Origin: a virus
IMG/VR virus record: IMGVR_UViG_3300009103_000084
Span: 1-37,009 of that record
Strand: one strand, 5' to 3'
Length of the DNA stretch: 37,009 bases
Part shown: piece by piece, positions 17,147 to 25,198 of the stretch
Numbering within the stretch: position 1 is the stretch's first letter
Layout of the letters: each line of letters starts with the position of its first letter
The notes under the pieces: generated by a model
What the model was told of the DNA's origin: nothing
The model's input: only the letters and a program-made list of their open reading frames with translations
Database searches by the model: none
Position numbers and translations under genes: made by a program

Positions 17147-17635
17147 ATGAAAAAAGAACAAATTCTAGGACAACTCCGGGAGTTGCTAACCGCAGGAGCA
17201 GCAGCGATGGTCGCCTACAATGTGGGCGACGGGTTCGACGCAACCGCTCTGATCGGAGCCGTAATCGCAATCGTCGCAGTTGTCTGGTCGATCCGCTCCC
17301 ATGAGGGGTGGTCTCTCGTGGTCTCTCTGATCCGAAAAGCTCTTTCCGCTACCGGGGGTGCGATGGTTGCCTATGGTCTGATGAACGATACCCAGTCGAC
17401 CGCTCTTCTAGCCACGGTTGGACCCCTTCTCTCCATGGTGGGGAGCTGGCGAGCTAACGGGGATGGGTCTTCTAGGCCCGGGAGTGGCCTTCCCTTGCTT
17501 TTGCTGGGGGCGCTGGCTGTCTTCTGCCTCCTCCCGTCTTGCACGGTCTCCGTTGGCCCGGACGGAGCTTACGGTGTGATCGTCGATCCGGTTGCTGCCG
17601 GAACCCTCGTCACCCATATTTTGGAGGAAAAATAA
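17147..17635 (+). CDS. Holin-like membrane protein: duplicated unit plus lipobox-like C-terminus
   Basis: 162 aa. Two halves resemble each other: LLTAGAAAMVAYNVGDGFDATALIGAVIAIVAVV...RSHEG (about 13-54) and LSATGGAMVAYGLMNDTQSTALLATVGPLLSMVGSWR (about 66-102). Each has hydrophobic segments, as in a tandem duplication. After a Gly/Ser/Arg linker a third hydrophobic stretch, LLLLGALAVFCLLPSC (about 115-130), ends in a lipobox-like LPSC followed by a short polar tail. Position just before the endolysin candidate supports a holin. The last part could act as an outer spanin lipoprotein, which is speculative. Confidence 0.6.
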   Translation: MKKEQILGQLRELLTAGAAAMVAYNVGDGFDATALIGAVIAIVAVVWSIRSHEGWSLVVSLIRKALSATGGAMVAYGLMNDTQSTALLATVGPLLSMVGSWRANGDGSSRPGSGLPLLLLGALAVFCLLPSCTVSVGPDGAYGVIVDPVAAGTLVTHILEEK

Positions 17636-17671
17636 AATTGCTGGCATCCTACGGGGTCCTAGTGCTTCCGT

Positions 17672-18268
17672 ATGATCCCCAATTCCACCCCTAAAGCTGG
17701 CCATGCGGCAGTGGTCCAAGCTCTGATTGCGTCAAACCTCTGGTCTAACGCCAAAGTTACCCGATTGTCGGTGGTGGGGATTCGGGGTTACTACTGCAGG
17801 ACAATGGGGGACCCCAGCCGAAACGACCGGGGCATTTACGACGACGCAATTTTCGTGATGTCTCCTGACACGTTCACTGCTTTTAACGCCAACACGGACC
17901 CTTCAATTACCCGGGTGGGGCGTGCTGTCTTGGAATCCCCACAGCGGGTAGTTTATCAGCCTGGATATCACGGATATGGGAAGAGGTCAGGACACCCGGC
18001 TTTCCGTCAGGCCAGCAGAGTAATAGTCAGGCGTGATGGTGGAAAAGGCAACGGTCAAGCTCTGGGTGATGGCAGGTTCCGGGACAGCAACAGTCGTCCC
18101 TTCTGGATAAACCTGCACCGGGGTGGTTACAAAACCACAAGCAGCGCAGGATGCCAGACAGTCCCTCCCACTCAGTGGAGTGCCTTTTATCATCTGGTCA
18201 GGTTACAACTCGACCGCTACCAGCAGCAGACCTTCTCTTATTACCTCATTGACGGTCCAATAAATTGA
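17672..18268 (+). CDS. Endolysin candidate, L,D-transpeptidase-like cysteine fold
   Basis: 198 aa. Motifs are RGYYCRTMGDPSRNDRGIYD, SPDTFTAFNANTDPS and, near residue 150-170, INLHRGGYKTTSSAGCQTVPP. The His...Ser-x-Gly-Cys arrangement is like the catalytic HG...SxGC of YkuD-type L,D-transpeptidases. This protein type recurs in phage lysis modules. It follows the holin-like gene and precedes a spanin/holin-like gene, so degradation of peptidoglycan is the likely role. No signal peptide is visible, so release would depend on the holin. Confidence 0.6.
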   Translation: MIPNSTPKAGHAAVVQALIASNLWSNAKVTRLSVVGIRGYYCRTMGDPSRNDRGIYDDAIFVMSPDTFTAFNANTDPSITRVGRAVLESPQRVVYQPGYHGYGKRSGHPAFRQASRVIVRRDGGKGNGQALGDGRFRDSNSRPFWINLHRGGYKTTSSAGCQTVPPTQWSAFYHLVRLQLDRYQQQTFSYYLIDGPIN

Positions 18269-18601
18269 ATGTTCACAACCCCCAGCTTTGGTTTTCTCGG
18301 TGCTGCTGCGTTTAGTGCTACCGCACAGGTTGCAAATGCAATCCCCAGCATATTTCTAGAACACAGCGCCCAAGCAGCGCTGGTCATCTGTTTACTTTAC
18401 GCAGTAAATAACCTGTGGAAGCGAAACACAGCCATGACAAAGGAGATGCGGGATTTGACAGCGCACTTCCACGAAGAGATCCGCACCGAAATGCAAAGAC
18501 AGATCGACCAAGAGCGCAAATCCAGAAAAGAACAAACCGAAGCGGTCCGGGAGCTAGCACAGCTCCTCAAAGATTTGCGCTCTCAGAGAGATCATGAGTA
18601 A
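18269..18601 (+). CDS. Inner-membrane spanin or second holin candidate
   Basis: 110 aa, ATG directly after the endolysin stop (TGAATG). It has an N-terminal hydrophobic region, a transmembrane segment about 32-48 (AQAALVICLLYAVNNLW), then a highly charged coiled coil to the end (TAHFHEEIRTEMQRQIDQER). One membrane anchor plus a periplasmic or cytoplasmic coiled coil fits Rz-like spanins and some holins. Topology decides between them and cannot be read with certainty. Confidence 0.55.
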   Translation: MFTTPSFGFLGAAAFSATAQVANAIPSIFLEHSAQAALVICLLYAVNNLWKRNTAMTKEMRDLTAHFHEEIRTEMQRQIDQERKSRKEQTEAVRELAQLLKDLRSQRDHE

Positions 18602-19514
18602 ACTCCCCTTTACAGTAAACAAGCGGGGAACAGTCCCCATCATCGAATGGCCCGGAAGCTTGCGAGTTGGGGGATCTGTCCGAGTGTTGCTCCAGTTTGA
18701 CGAACATTGGGATAATCCAAAAAGCGACCAAGACCTGATCAAGACCCACATGCAGGAGGCTGTCGATGGAGGGATTCCCATAATCAAGGGAGGCGACACC
18801 TTTTGTGCGATGCAGGGTCGTTACGACCCCCGCAGAGCGAGAACCGACGTGAGAAAGGAACACGATTTCCCAGACTATGTCGACCGTCTGGTTTCTGGCT
18901 ACGCTGAATTTGCGGAGTTTGCTGCTCCGAATATCGCTTTCATGGGGCGAGGGAACCATGAGCTAGGCGTGCTCAAGAACATCGAAACCGACCTGATCGA
19001 AAGAACTGCTGAACGACTCAGGATTAAAGGGTCCCCTGTCATCACTGGTGGTATCGGTGGCTGGCTCCTGTTCCGGGTGCACGTGACCAAGACCACTAAG
19101 GTAATTCTCCCGGTCTTTTACCACCACGGACACGGTGGGGGAGGTCCGGTCACAAAGGGAGTAATTCAAACGAACAGGAGGTCAACCTACCTCCCCGATG
19201 CCAGTGTCATAATTTCAGGACATGTCCACGAAGAATGGACTGTAACTCTGGCGCGAGACAGGATGAACCCCGCAACCGGGAGACAGTGGCAGGACGAACA
19301 ACTCCACATCTGCACCGCAACTTACAAGGACGAATACGCACCTGAAAAGTCGACGTGGCACAGCTTGAATGGCAGACCTCCTAAGCCCATCGGGGCGACA
19401 TGGCTGGACCTTACGCTGATGAAACATTTTGACGAACGCACTTCCATTGAGGGGGAAGGTTCGCGCAAAACGCCCCACTACCGACTCCACCCCAGTGCAG
19501 TTCGCGCCAAGTAG
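18594..19514 (+). CDS. Calcineurin-like metallophosphoesterase
   Basis: 306 aa. The phosphoesterase motifs are in order: D36-x-H38 in QFDEHW, GGD68, GRGNHE (118-123), HHGH (177-180) and SGHVHE (209-213). This is a complete di-metal site. Some family members act on DNA ends, others on cyclic nucleotides or phosphoproteins. The start overlaps the spanin-like gene by 8 bases, so it is the last gene of the rightward late transcript, an odd place for a DNA enzyme. The substrate is unknown. Confidence 0.85.
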   Translation: MSKLPFTVNKRGTVPIIEWPGSLRVGGSVRVLLQFDEHWDNPKSDQDLIKTHMQEAVDGGIPIIKGGDTFCAMQGRYDPRRARTDVRKEHDFPDYVDRLVSGYAEFAEFAAPNIAFMGRGNHELGVLKNIETDLIERTAERLRIKGSPVITGGIGGWLLFRVHVTKTTKVILPVFYHHGHGGGGPVTKGVIQTNRRSTYLPDASVIISGHVHEEWTVTLARDRMNPATGRQWQDEQLHICTATYKDEYAPEKSTWHSLNGRPPKPIGATWLDLTLMKHFDERTSIEGEGSRKTPHYRLHPSAVRAK

Positions 19515-19519
19515 ATACG

Positions 19520-19555
19520 AAAAAGCCCGGGGTCTCCCCCGGGCTTCTCCTTTTT
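19520..19555. terminator. Bidirectional terminator between converging arms
   Basis: AAGCCCGGGG (19523-19532), loop TCTC, CCCCGGGCTT (19537-19546) form a perfect 10-bp stem. On the plus strand TCTCCTTTTT follows; on the minus strand TTTTTC follows only two bases beyond the stem. It separates the rightward late operon from the leftward gene at 19565, whose stop is about 20 bases away. Confidence 0.88.
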
Positions 19556-19564
19556 GTATGGCTA

Positions 19565-20179
19565 CTAGACGAATCTCGTAGGAAACTGGTTGAACAATGT
19601 CCCCAATGGGCTTACGTTGAGGATGATCCGTGTGGTCAACGTGCGATCTCCACCAGTGGGGTGACTGACCTTTAAGGTGGACTTGCTCCATGGGCTAACT
19701 CCGGTGTATTCGGCAGTAGCATTGGAAAAGTCCCAATCTGCTGCTTCCTTACCGAATCCGCTGTCATGGGTGACGAGCTTATTCACCATCTTGCTCACGT
19801 AAGTCGCGATCAGGTTTCTTACGTTCTCAGTAACCCATTCAAGCTTTTTGGTTTTCAGAGCTTCTCCGGTCAACATCTGGAAGATGGTGGTTCTGTTGTT
19901 GATGCTGTAACCGCTGCCGCTTTCCCAATCGATGAACTTGCGGGACTCTTGGCGGAGGCTGACCGCTTGTTTGTAGTCGGCGCGGCTTTGACGTCCGTTC
20001 GGGTAGGGGAATGCTTGCTCGTAGATCCCATCTACCTCGTCCATTTTCCGCTCGATCATCTCGTAGGTGTTATCCCAGAGTTCCGAGAAACGCTCGGTAA
20101 TCTTGTCGGTGTAAGGCTTGAGTGCCTCGGTGATGATGTCGTTCAATGTTTTCACTGTGTTGGTGTTTGTCTTAGCCAT
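19565..20179 (-). CDS. Early monocistronic protein of unknown function
   Basis: 204 aa, not recognised. The N-terminus is Thr/Asn-rich (MAKTNTNTVKTLND), then helical and charged (YEMIERKMDEVDGIYEQAF). A beta-like C-terminus contains Trp and Ser/Thr (VSPWSKSTLKVSHPTGGDR). It has its own strong sigma70-type promoter with an upstream inverted repeat and ends at the bidirectional terminator, so it forms its own transcript. The first 19 bases of the gene match those of the gene at 33319. Single-gene early transcription suggests an abundant early factor, perhaps host takeover or DNA binding; this is inference. Confidence 0.75.
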   Translation of the reverse strand: MAKTNTNTVKTLNDIITEALKPYTDKITERFSELWDNTYEMIERKMDEVDGIYEQAFPYPNGRQSRADYKQAVSLRQESRKFIDWESGSGYSINNRTTIFQMLTGEALKTKKLEWVTENVRNLIATYVSKMVNKLVTHDSGFGKEAADWDFSNATAEYTGVSPWSKSTLKVSHPTGGDRTLTTRIILNVSPLGTLFNQFPTRFV

Positions 20180-20185
20180 GTGTAT

Positions 20186-20214
20186 ATTTTACCAGAGGGA
20201 GGGGGTTCTGTCAA
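20186..20214 (-). promoter_or_regulatory. Sigma70-type promoter, predicted leaderless
   Basis: On the minus strand the order is TTGACA (20214-20209), a 17-bp spacer, TAAAAT (20191-20186), six bases (ATACAC), then ATG at 20179. The expected start of transcription, about seven bases after the -10, coincides with the A of ATG, so the mRNA should have no 5' leader. Confidence 0.8.
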
Positions 20215-20224
20215 TTATACAGTT

Positions 20225-20244
20225 TATCACACGGTTATATGATT
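20225..20244 (-). promoter_or_regulatory. Operator-like inverted repeat (imperfect)
   Basis: TATCACA (20225-20231), 6 bases, then TATGATT (20238-20244) match the arms of the perfect operator at 33640-33659, with two mismatches in one arm. It lies 10 bases upstream of the -35, the same distance as in the other copy. Likely a regulator binding site. Confidence 0.55.
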
Positions 20245-20248
20245 TTCT

Positions 20249-21397
20249 CTAGGATAGCTCCAATACCGGGAGAAACCGGGTTCCGGCCTTCTTGACCCTC
20301 CCTTTTTCGAGTAGGACCCCCTTTGCCTCGTAGAAATCCCGGCCAGCTCGCCCCAACTTCTGGATCACGACCGTGCGCCAAGCGTCAGCGGTCAAGCCTC
20401 CTTCCGGGAGAACAGCCAAGACTTCTTCCGGGGTGAAGGGAGCCTGACGGGGTGTGTCTTTTCGATCTGGTTTCGCACCCGGGATGAACAAGTCACGTGG
20501 GTCCTTTCCTTCGTCGATTCGCATAAGGGGGAATTCCCACGTCACCACGAAGTCAGGCAGATGCGGCAAGTAGCGCAGATCACTGGCAACGACGAAGCTC
20601 CCCCGCTCCGTGTGTCGTGTCATGGTCAGGATTGCGTCTGGATCACGTGCAAACACACCAGATCCGGAGATTCTATCGATTGCTTCCTTGCTTGCTTGGT
20701 TTCCCTTCGAAAAATGAGCACCGAAAACGACCGCAGCTCCTATCGCTTCGCTCAGATCCTCGACCTTCTGCATAAGCTGTGCCATGTCGCCAGCACTGTT
20801 CTCGTCTAAATCGCCCAGTGCCTTGTAAATCGGGTCGATGATGAGCAGGTCGATTTGACCGCTTGCCATCACCCGGGCGCGGAGCACGTCTGCCAGCAGA
20901 GACAAGTCGTAGCATAAACCACGCAGGTTCCAGAACAGAAAATTCTTAGGAAGTCCTGCCCCTTTCGCCTTTGCCACGGTGGACAGCCTGTCTTCGAAAA
21001 ATCCAGGGATGAGTTCAAAGTTCACATACAACACGCGACCAGAGCGACACCCACACCCCCACCAGTCGCTGCCAGTTGCGACCGATAGCCCAAGGTCGAT
21101 CAAACTCCACGATTTGTAGGCTTTCGAACCCCCAGCCAACACCATCTTGCTTCCCCGGTGCAAAATCCCATCGACCAGCAGACCCGGGAGCTTTATTGAA
21201 CCGGGGCGAATCTGATCGGCCCCTTTGAACTCAGGAAGACCCTTGGGAGCTTCTCCTTTGCCTTCCCTTGCGCTTGGGCCTATTGGGGAATGTGGAGAGG
21301 ACGGGACGATATGTGAGGCCAAGGGAGGCGAAGGGGGAGGCAGCTCGTGGGCATGTTGTTCGACATAGCGCCTGAATGCATCCTTCACCGTGACCAT
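20249..21397 (-). CDS. RepA-like replicative helicase/AAA ATPase
   Basis: 382 aa from ATG 21397, overlapping the primase end by 13 bases. A disordered Pro-rich N-terminus (about 18-60) precedes a RecA-type core: Walker A AGGSKAYKS (88-96), VLYVNFEL, Walker B DLLIIDP (183-189), GAHFSKGN with a sensor His (228) and ISGSGVFARDPD. This is the RepA/DnaB-like ATPase group common next to phage AEP primases. C-terminal FTPEEVLAVLPEGGLTADAW looks like a winged helix. It should unwind the replication fork, or help load the fork helicase, together with the upstream primase. Confidence 0.85.
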   Translation of the reverse strand: MVTVKDAFRRYVEQHAHELPPPSPPLASHIVPSSPHSPIGPSAREGKGEAPKGLPEFKGADQIRPGSIKLPGLLVDGILHRGSKMVLAGGSKAYKSWSLIDLGLSVATGSDWWGCGCRSGRVLYVNFELIPGFFEDRLSTVAKAKGAGLPKNFLFWNLRGLCYDLSLLADVLRARVMASGQIDLLIIDPIYKALGDLDENSAGDMAQLMQKVEDLSEAIGAAVVFGAHFSKGNQASKEAIDRISGSGVFARDPDAILTMTRHTERGSFVVASDLRYLPHLPDFVVTWEFPLMRIDEGKDPRDLFIPGAKPDRKDTPRQAPFTPEEVLAVLPEGGLTADAWRTVVIQKLGRAGRDFYEAKGVLLEKGRVKKAGTRFLPVLELS

Positions 21398-22260
21398 CCT
21401 TCCCGGTAGTGGATGACCTGCTGGGTCTTCCCGGTTTTGCCGTTCTTGCCCCCGGGGAGCCTCACAAACTGGCACACGCTCCAAGTCTTAGGGTCGGCTC
21501 CTAGCTGGCACGCCAACTCAAAAAAGCGACGACACCTTGTCTCGCTCTCACTTTCGCAGTGATACCATCCGTGGGTGGACTTGCCCCCACTATAGATCAT
21601 AATGACCAAGGGCAGATGCTTTCCTAGATACTTGTGATAGGCAGCTTGTTCCTGTGGAGTCCCGGAGTCAAACTCGACCACCAGAAAGACCCGAGGTCCT
21701 GTGTTGTCTTCACAATGGTGACTCGTCTTCCCTTCCCGGGTGACTCCCGTTTCCGCAACCATAGGGTTAGGGTTTACAAACTCCATCCTATAAGACCCGG
21801 TAATTTCAACTGCCTTGGGTAGTAGCATCGTTTGAAAATGAAACACGTCTGACGCAATACAGACTAGCTCCTCCTCATGAAACAACCGGGGGAGCCAGAG
21901 CCTGGGTTCCTGTTTGAAGTCTTCCCCATTTTGAGCGAGTCGGTCCATATCGGCTGGAAAAGCACGCTGAATTTCTGTCTGCATCAGCGCTTCCGCATCT
22001 GGCCAATTTAGCGACTGCTTAGGGGACCCGTCTTCTTTAGATCCCCGGGCATAAGCGATAGCACTTCTAATTTCCCGGTCAGGGACTGCGCGACCGGGGA
22101 TTTCCCGGGAAGCTTTCCTGATAAAAGAAAAGATCACCTCATCGCTGTGTCCTTCCTCAATGAGAAAGCAGGTTGCAGCATAAATATCAGAGTGGATACC
22201 ATCTCCATCCTTAAATGGACGTGTAGCCCAAATCTCCAGCGGTCTTCGTGTTATTGCCAT
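21385..22260 (-). CDS. AEP-type DNA primase (PrimPol superfamily), permuted
   Basis: 291 aa. The C-terminal half has the archaeo-eukaryotic primase motifs: VFLVVEFDSG (191-200, with Glu196 and Asp198), SGGKSTHGWYH (224-234) and QFVRLPGGKNGKTGKTQQ (264-281). The N-terminal 75 residues (SDIYAATCFLIEEGHSDEVI, AVPDREIRSAIAYARGS) resemble the helical PriCT domain that usually follows the catalytic domain, so the order is reversed here. The leader before ATG 22260 is A/C-rich. It primes replication with the adjacent ATPase. Confidence 0.8.
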   Translation of the reverse strand: MAITRRPLEIWATRPFKDGDGIHSDIYAATCFLIEEGHSDEVIFSFIRKASREIPGRAVPDREIRSAIAYARGSKEDGSPKQSLNWPDAEALMQTEIQRAFPADMDRLAQNGEDFKQEPRLWLPRLFHEEELVCIASDVFHFQTMLLPKAVEITGSYRMEFVNPNPMVAETGVTREGKTSHHCEDNTGPRVFLVVEFDSGTPQEQAAYHKYLGKHLPLVIMIYSGGKSTHGWYHCESESETRCRRFFELACQLGADPKTWSVCQFVRLPGGKNGKTGKTQQVIHYREGWSR

Positions 22261-22489
22261 TTTGGTGTCTTGTTTCGGTAGCGATTATACGCTCAATGAG
22301 AGCGAGTGAGACAAACTGCCAGCGCTTGACCTCGTTCAACTTGAGTGCATCAGCGACGACGCACAGGTTATGCAGGTCCGGTCTGCGTTGCGCCCACTGT
22401 TCTAAGGTTTCCTTCAGTCCCAGTATTTCCCGTGTTCCGTCCTCCTCTGTTTGGATTTTGTGGTTGGTAAGTCTTTTTGGTGTCGTCAT
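22211..22489 (-). CDS. Small replication-operon protein
   Basis: 92 aa from ATG 22489, whose ATGA overlaps the polymerase stop. It overlaps the primase start by 50 bases. Not recognised. It is mostly helical and polar (LKETLEQWAQRRPDLHNL, LNEVKRWQFVSLALIERI). Tight coupling suggests it belongs to the replisome genes, possibly as a small accessory protein. The longer open frame upstream lies inside the polymerase gene and was not used. Confidence 0.6.
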   Translation of the reverse strand: MTTPKRLTNHKIQTEEDGTREILGLKETLEQWAQRRPDLHNLCVVADALKLNEVKRWQFVSLALIERIIATETRHQNGNNTKTAGDLGYTSI

Positions 22490-24510
22490 TTTTTGTAGTG
22501 TTCCGATATTTCTCCTTCTGCTGCGACAGGCAAACCCAACGCCCACTCTGGCGCAGTATTCATTTCTGCCATGATCTCGTCCAGCCGTTGCAACGCGACC
22601 AGTTCTGGCACTTCCCACACTCCTTCATCGTGAACGCTGAAAACCAGCTTGACATCGGGGATCTGGGTTGTCCGGTAGAGGCAATCGCAGAAAACTTCCC
22701 GTGCAGTGGCTTGCACGAGGTTCTCTACGATTTTGCCCCCGTATAACTTCTTGCGGTCAATCGGGTTACGGCTTCCCTTAACTACTGTGGCCCGAATTTC
22801 GTGTTCTGTGGCTTCAACGTCAAAGTAACGAAGGTGTGACCCGGACTTCAAGTCTATCTTGCAATGTCCTCCCACATGAGATCTTACCATCTGTTCCATC
22901 TTTGACCAGAGGCCAGAATTCCGACCAGCAACCAACGGAGACGATCTGCGGAAATCGTAGACTGCAGCTTTCGCTGAAGGCAGAACCACCAACTTGTTTT
23001 CGTTTTTCAAGGTGAGCAACTTCCTGCCTTCATCAGACCCGGAAAGGATCGTGCTGTTGAGTTCCTTCCCAGCCATCGTCTTGCCATCGGGTGTGATAAT
23101 GGTCTGGTCTTCTTCGCTCAACCGCAAGCGACACATTGCCCACGCCATCTCCATAAACTTAGGTGGACCCGCTCCATACCCAAGTGCAAGCAATCTTGCC
23201 TTGGCCAACGCATAAAGCGAAGCATCGTGTTGTTTGAGTGGTGCAGGATCGGTGTAGCCCATAGTCGCCCGGGCATGTGCCTCGTAGGGAGACTGTCCTG
23301 CAGCACAATATTGCAGAAACTTGGTGTCGCCAGCCAGCCATGCCAGCACACGAGGCTCAATCTGAGAAAGATCTGCAATCACGAACACGTGCCCCGGGCG
23401 AGGAGTAAACATGTGTCGCAAATGGATACCCTCACAAGGGAACTTGTCGAGGTTCTGAATCCTCAAACCACCTGCGTGCTGCCAGCGCTTCGTGTGGGTT
23501 GCTTTACAGTAGACAAGCTCAAAAGGAACAGTGTCATCTTCCCGTTTCCGGTTCACTAGCAGTTGCAGTGACCCCTGCATCTGGTTTGCCCGGGTGAAGC
23601 GTTTCACCAAGCTAAGCCATCCTAGCTTGTCCTCATGTTTTGCAGACCATGCTCTGCATGAGGCACTGTCAGCATCGAGTGACAAGGGAGCCTCAATGCC
23701 GTTTCTCGCGCATTCGCTGGCAAAATTTGGCAACGATGCAACTGCTCCCCGGTTTCCCCAAGGCAGAGCCATTCGGATTTCGTGCTTCTTCGCTTCTAAG
23801 TGACTTATGCCATGTTGCACACCTTCGAAATCGACGTGCACACCACGCCAGTTCGATTCGCGTTGGGTTCGCGACATCACCCGTTCCCGTCCAGGCCATT
23901 TGTGACCATAGCCAGCCCAAATCCCCGCACAATACCACGAGTCTCCTGCAGCATAGCTACGCATTTCTTCGTTGCTGGCTGACCCGGTTTTCATCTGATC
24001 ACGCACCGACTTGTCGACTTCAACTCCCAACAAGTTCAGAGATGCCTGTTTCAATGAACGCCCCGCTTGCAGCCAAATCGAGAGATCAGCAGTGCAATGC
24101 CACTCTTGGGGCATCTTGTGCTGTGGCACTTCTCCAAGTTGCTGACACCGGGTGTGCACAAGCTGATCAAAGGATGCATTGTGTGAAAGCCAAGTGAACT
24201 GCAAGCAATCTGCAAATGGTGCATCCTTAGGACGACCCACCCATTGCGACCACCGATAACCATCCCACCGGACGAGTGCAACCAGATAAGCATCGAATGC
24301 TTGGTGGTTTACATATTCCCAAGGTGACATCCTAGCGAGGCTGTATCGGTCGCTATAATAGGTCTCATAGTCGACCGCAACGCAGGGTCCAAGTTCTTCG
24401 GGACGGGGCATCCACGGGGGTTCTTCCACTTCTTGCCAGTCGGTGTCACTTGTAATCTGTGCGTTTAATGGGATGAGCAACAGGTTCCCAAATTCGTCTG
24501 TCTTGCTCAT
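22486..24510 (-). CDS. dpoZ: PolA-family DNA polymerase with 3'-5' exonuclease (DpoZ candidate)
   Basis: 674 aa from ATG 24510 (ATGA overlap with the RuvC-like gene). The proofreading domain is complete: Exo I VDYET (D47, E49), Exo II NASFD (N111-D115), Exo III Y186...D190. The polymerase domain has motif A ADLSQIE (D380), motif B ALAKARLLALGYGAG (about 434-448) and motif C VHDEG (H627-E629). There is no 5'-3' exonuclease domain. In aminoadenine siphoviruses a PolA-family polymerase, DpoZ, copies Z-containing DNA and its exonuclease favours Z over A. Co-occurrence with purZ makes that the best reading, but the selectivity itself cannot be seen in motifs. Confidence 0.88.
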   Translation of the reverse strand: MSKTDEFGNLLLIPLNAQITSDTDWQEVEEPPWMPRPEELGPCVAVDYETYYSDRYSLARMSPWEYVNHQAFDAYLVALVRWDGYRWSQWVGRPKDAPFADCLQFTWLSHNASFDQLVHTRCQQLGEVPQHKMPQEWHCTADLSIWLQAGRSLKQASLNLLGVEVDKSVRDQMKTGSASNEEMRSYAAGDSWYCAGIWAGYGHKWPGRERVMSRTQRESNWRGVHVDFEGVQHGISHLEAKKHEIRMALPWGNRGAVASLPNFASECARNGIEAPLSLDADSASCRAWSAKHEDKLGWLSLVKRFTRANQMQGSLQLLVNRKREDDTVPFELVYCKATHTKRWQHAGGLRIQNLDKFPCEGIHLRHMFTPRPGHVFVIADLSQIEPRVLAWLAGDTKFLQYCAAGQSPYEAHARATMGYTDPAPLKQHDASLYALAKARLLALGYGAGPPKFMEMAWAMCRLRLSEEDQTIITPDGKTMAGKELNSTILSGSDEGRKLLTLKNENKLVVLPSAKAAVYDFRRSSPLVAGRNSGLWSKMEQMVRSHVGGHCKIDLKSGSHLRYFDVEATEHEIRATVVKGSRNPIDRKKLYGGKIVENLVQATAREVFCDCLYRTTQIPDVKLVFSVHDEGVWEVPELVALQRLDEIMAEMNTAPEWALGLPVAAEGEISEHYKK

Positions 24511-25001
24511 AACCCTATCTGACTGTGGGCTAGACTTGCAATGTGCAAAGCGTCTGCCTCGTTGTCGTCGCAAACGACTGTGGAAAAGCGTTGTTCCGCT
24601 GCAGAAACCATCTGCTCCTTTGTAGCTCTCCCGTCCCCGGTGGCGTGCTTTTTAATCGTCCCGGGGGCGTAGGAAATGACCGATAGATTTTCACGGTATG
24701 CACCAAGCAACACTACCGACTCCATCCATCTTGCAACTGCAGTCGTCTTTCCTCCTGCCTTCGGTCCCATGGTGATTCGCTCATACGCAATCAGGATGTT
24801 TTCGTGATCACTGAGCAAGCGATAAAGCCCAAATTCCAAAGCCCACATCCGTCGTCCCTCGTGGTCAGCCGGGATCGTCTTTGTCGCTTTAGTCCGAATG
24901 GAGCAGTTCAACACTCCTGATTCTATACGCTGTCCCGTTTCAACTGAAAGGACCGCATATCCTGTTTTCGTGGCTATATCAAGCCCTAATATCGTTTTCA
25001 T
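24507..25001 (-). CDS. RuvC-like Holliday junction resolvase
   Basis: 164 aa from ATG 25001. RNase H-fold motifs are present: ILGLDIATKTGYAV (D8), IAYERI (E74) and DDNEADALHIASLA (D146/D150), the RuvC acidic set. The size fits RuvC (about 170 aa). It would resolve branched replication intermediates before packaging. ATGA overlaps link it to the upstream membrane protein and to the downstream polymerase. Confidence 0.85.
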   Translation of the reverse strand: MKTILGLDIATKTGYAVLSVETGQRIESGVLNCSIRTKATKTIPADHEGRRMWALEFGLYRLLSDHENILIAYERITMGPKAGGKTTAVARWMESVVLLGAYRENLSVISYAPGTIKKHATGDGRATKEQMVSAAEQRFSTVVCDDNEADALHIASLAHSQIGL

Positions 25002-25198
25002 AACCAGATAAAGACGGGGACCCAAAATAGGAAAGCACAATTTACACCCCAGACTGCAACAGTCAGCCAGAAGCGTAAGTTCATCTTGCGGTCTTCGTTG
25101 CTGTCAGCAACCAGAACACACCAAATACCTAAGGAGATTCCGAAGGTCAAGACGATGTGAAAGAGAAAGGACAAAACCCACGGTAGAAACAGGATCAT
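24998..25198 (-). CDS. Small two-helix membrane protein
   Basis: 66 aa with two hydrophobic segments, LPWVLSFLFHIVLTFGISLG (about 5-24) and WLTVAVWGVNCAFLFWVPVF (about 44-63), joined by a charged loop (DSNEDRKMN). ATGA overlaps on both sides fix its frame and show that it is a real gene. A membrane protein inside a replication operon could tether the replisome or be a superinfection or host-takeover factor. Function unknown. Confidence 0.7.
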   Translation of the reverse strand: MILFLPWVLSFLFHIVLTFGISLGIWCVLVADSNEDRKMNLRFWLTVAVWGVNCAFLFWVPVFIWL

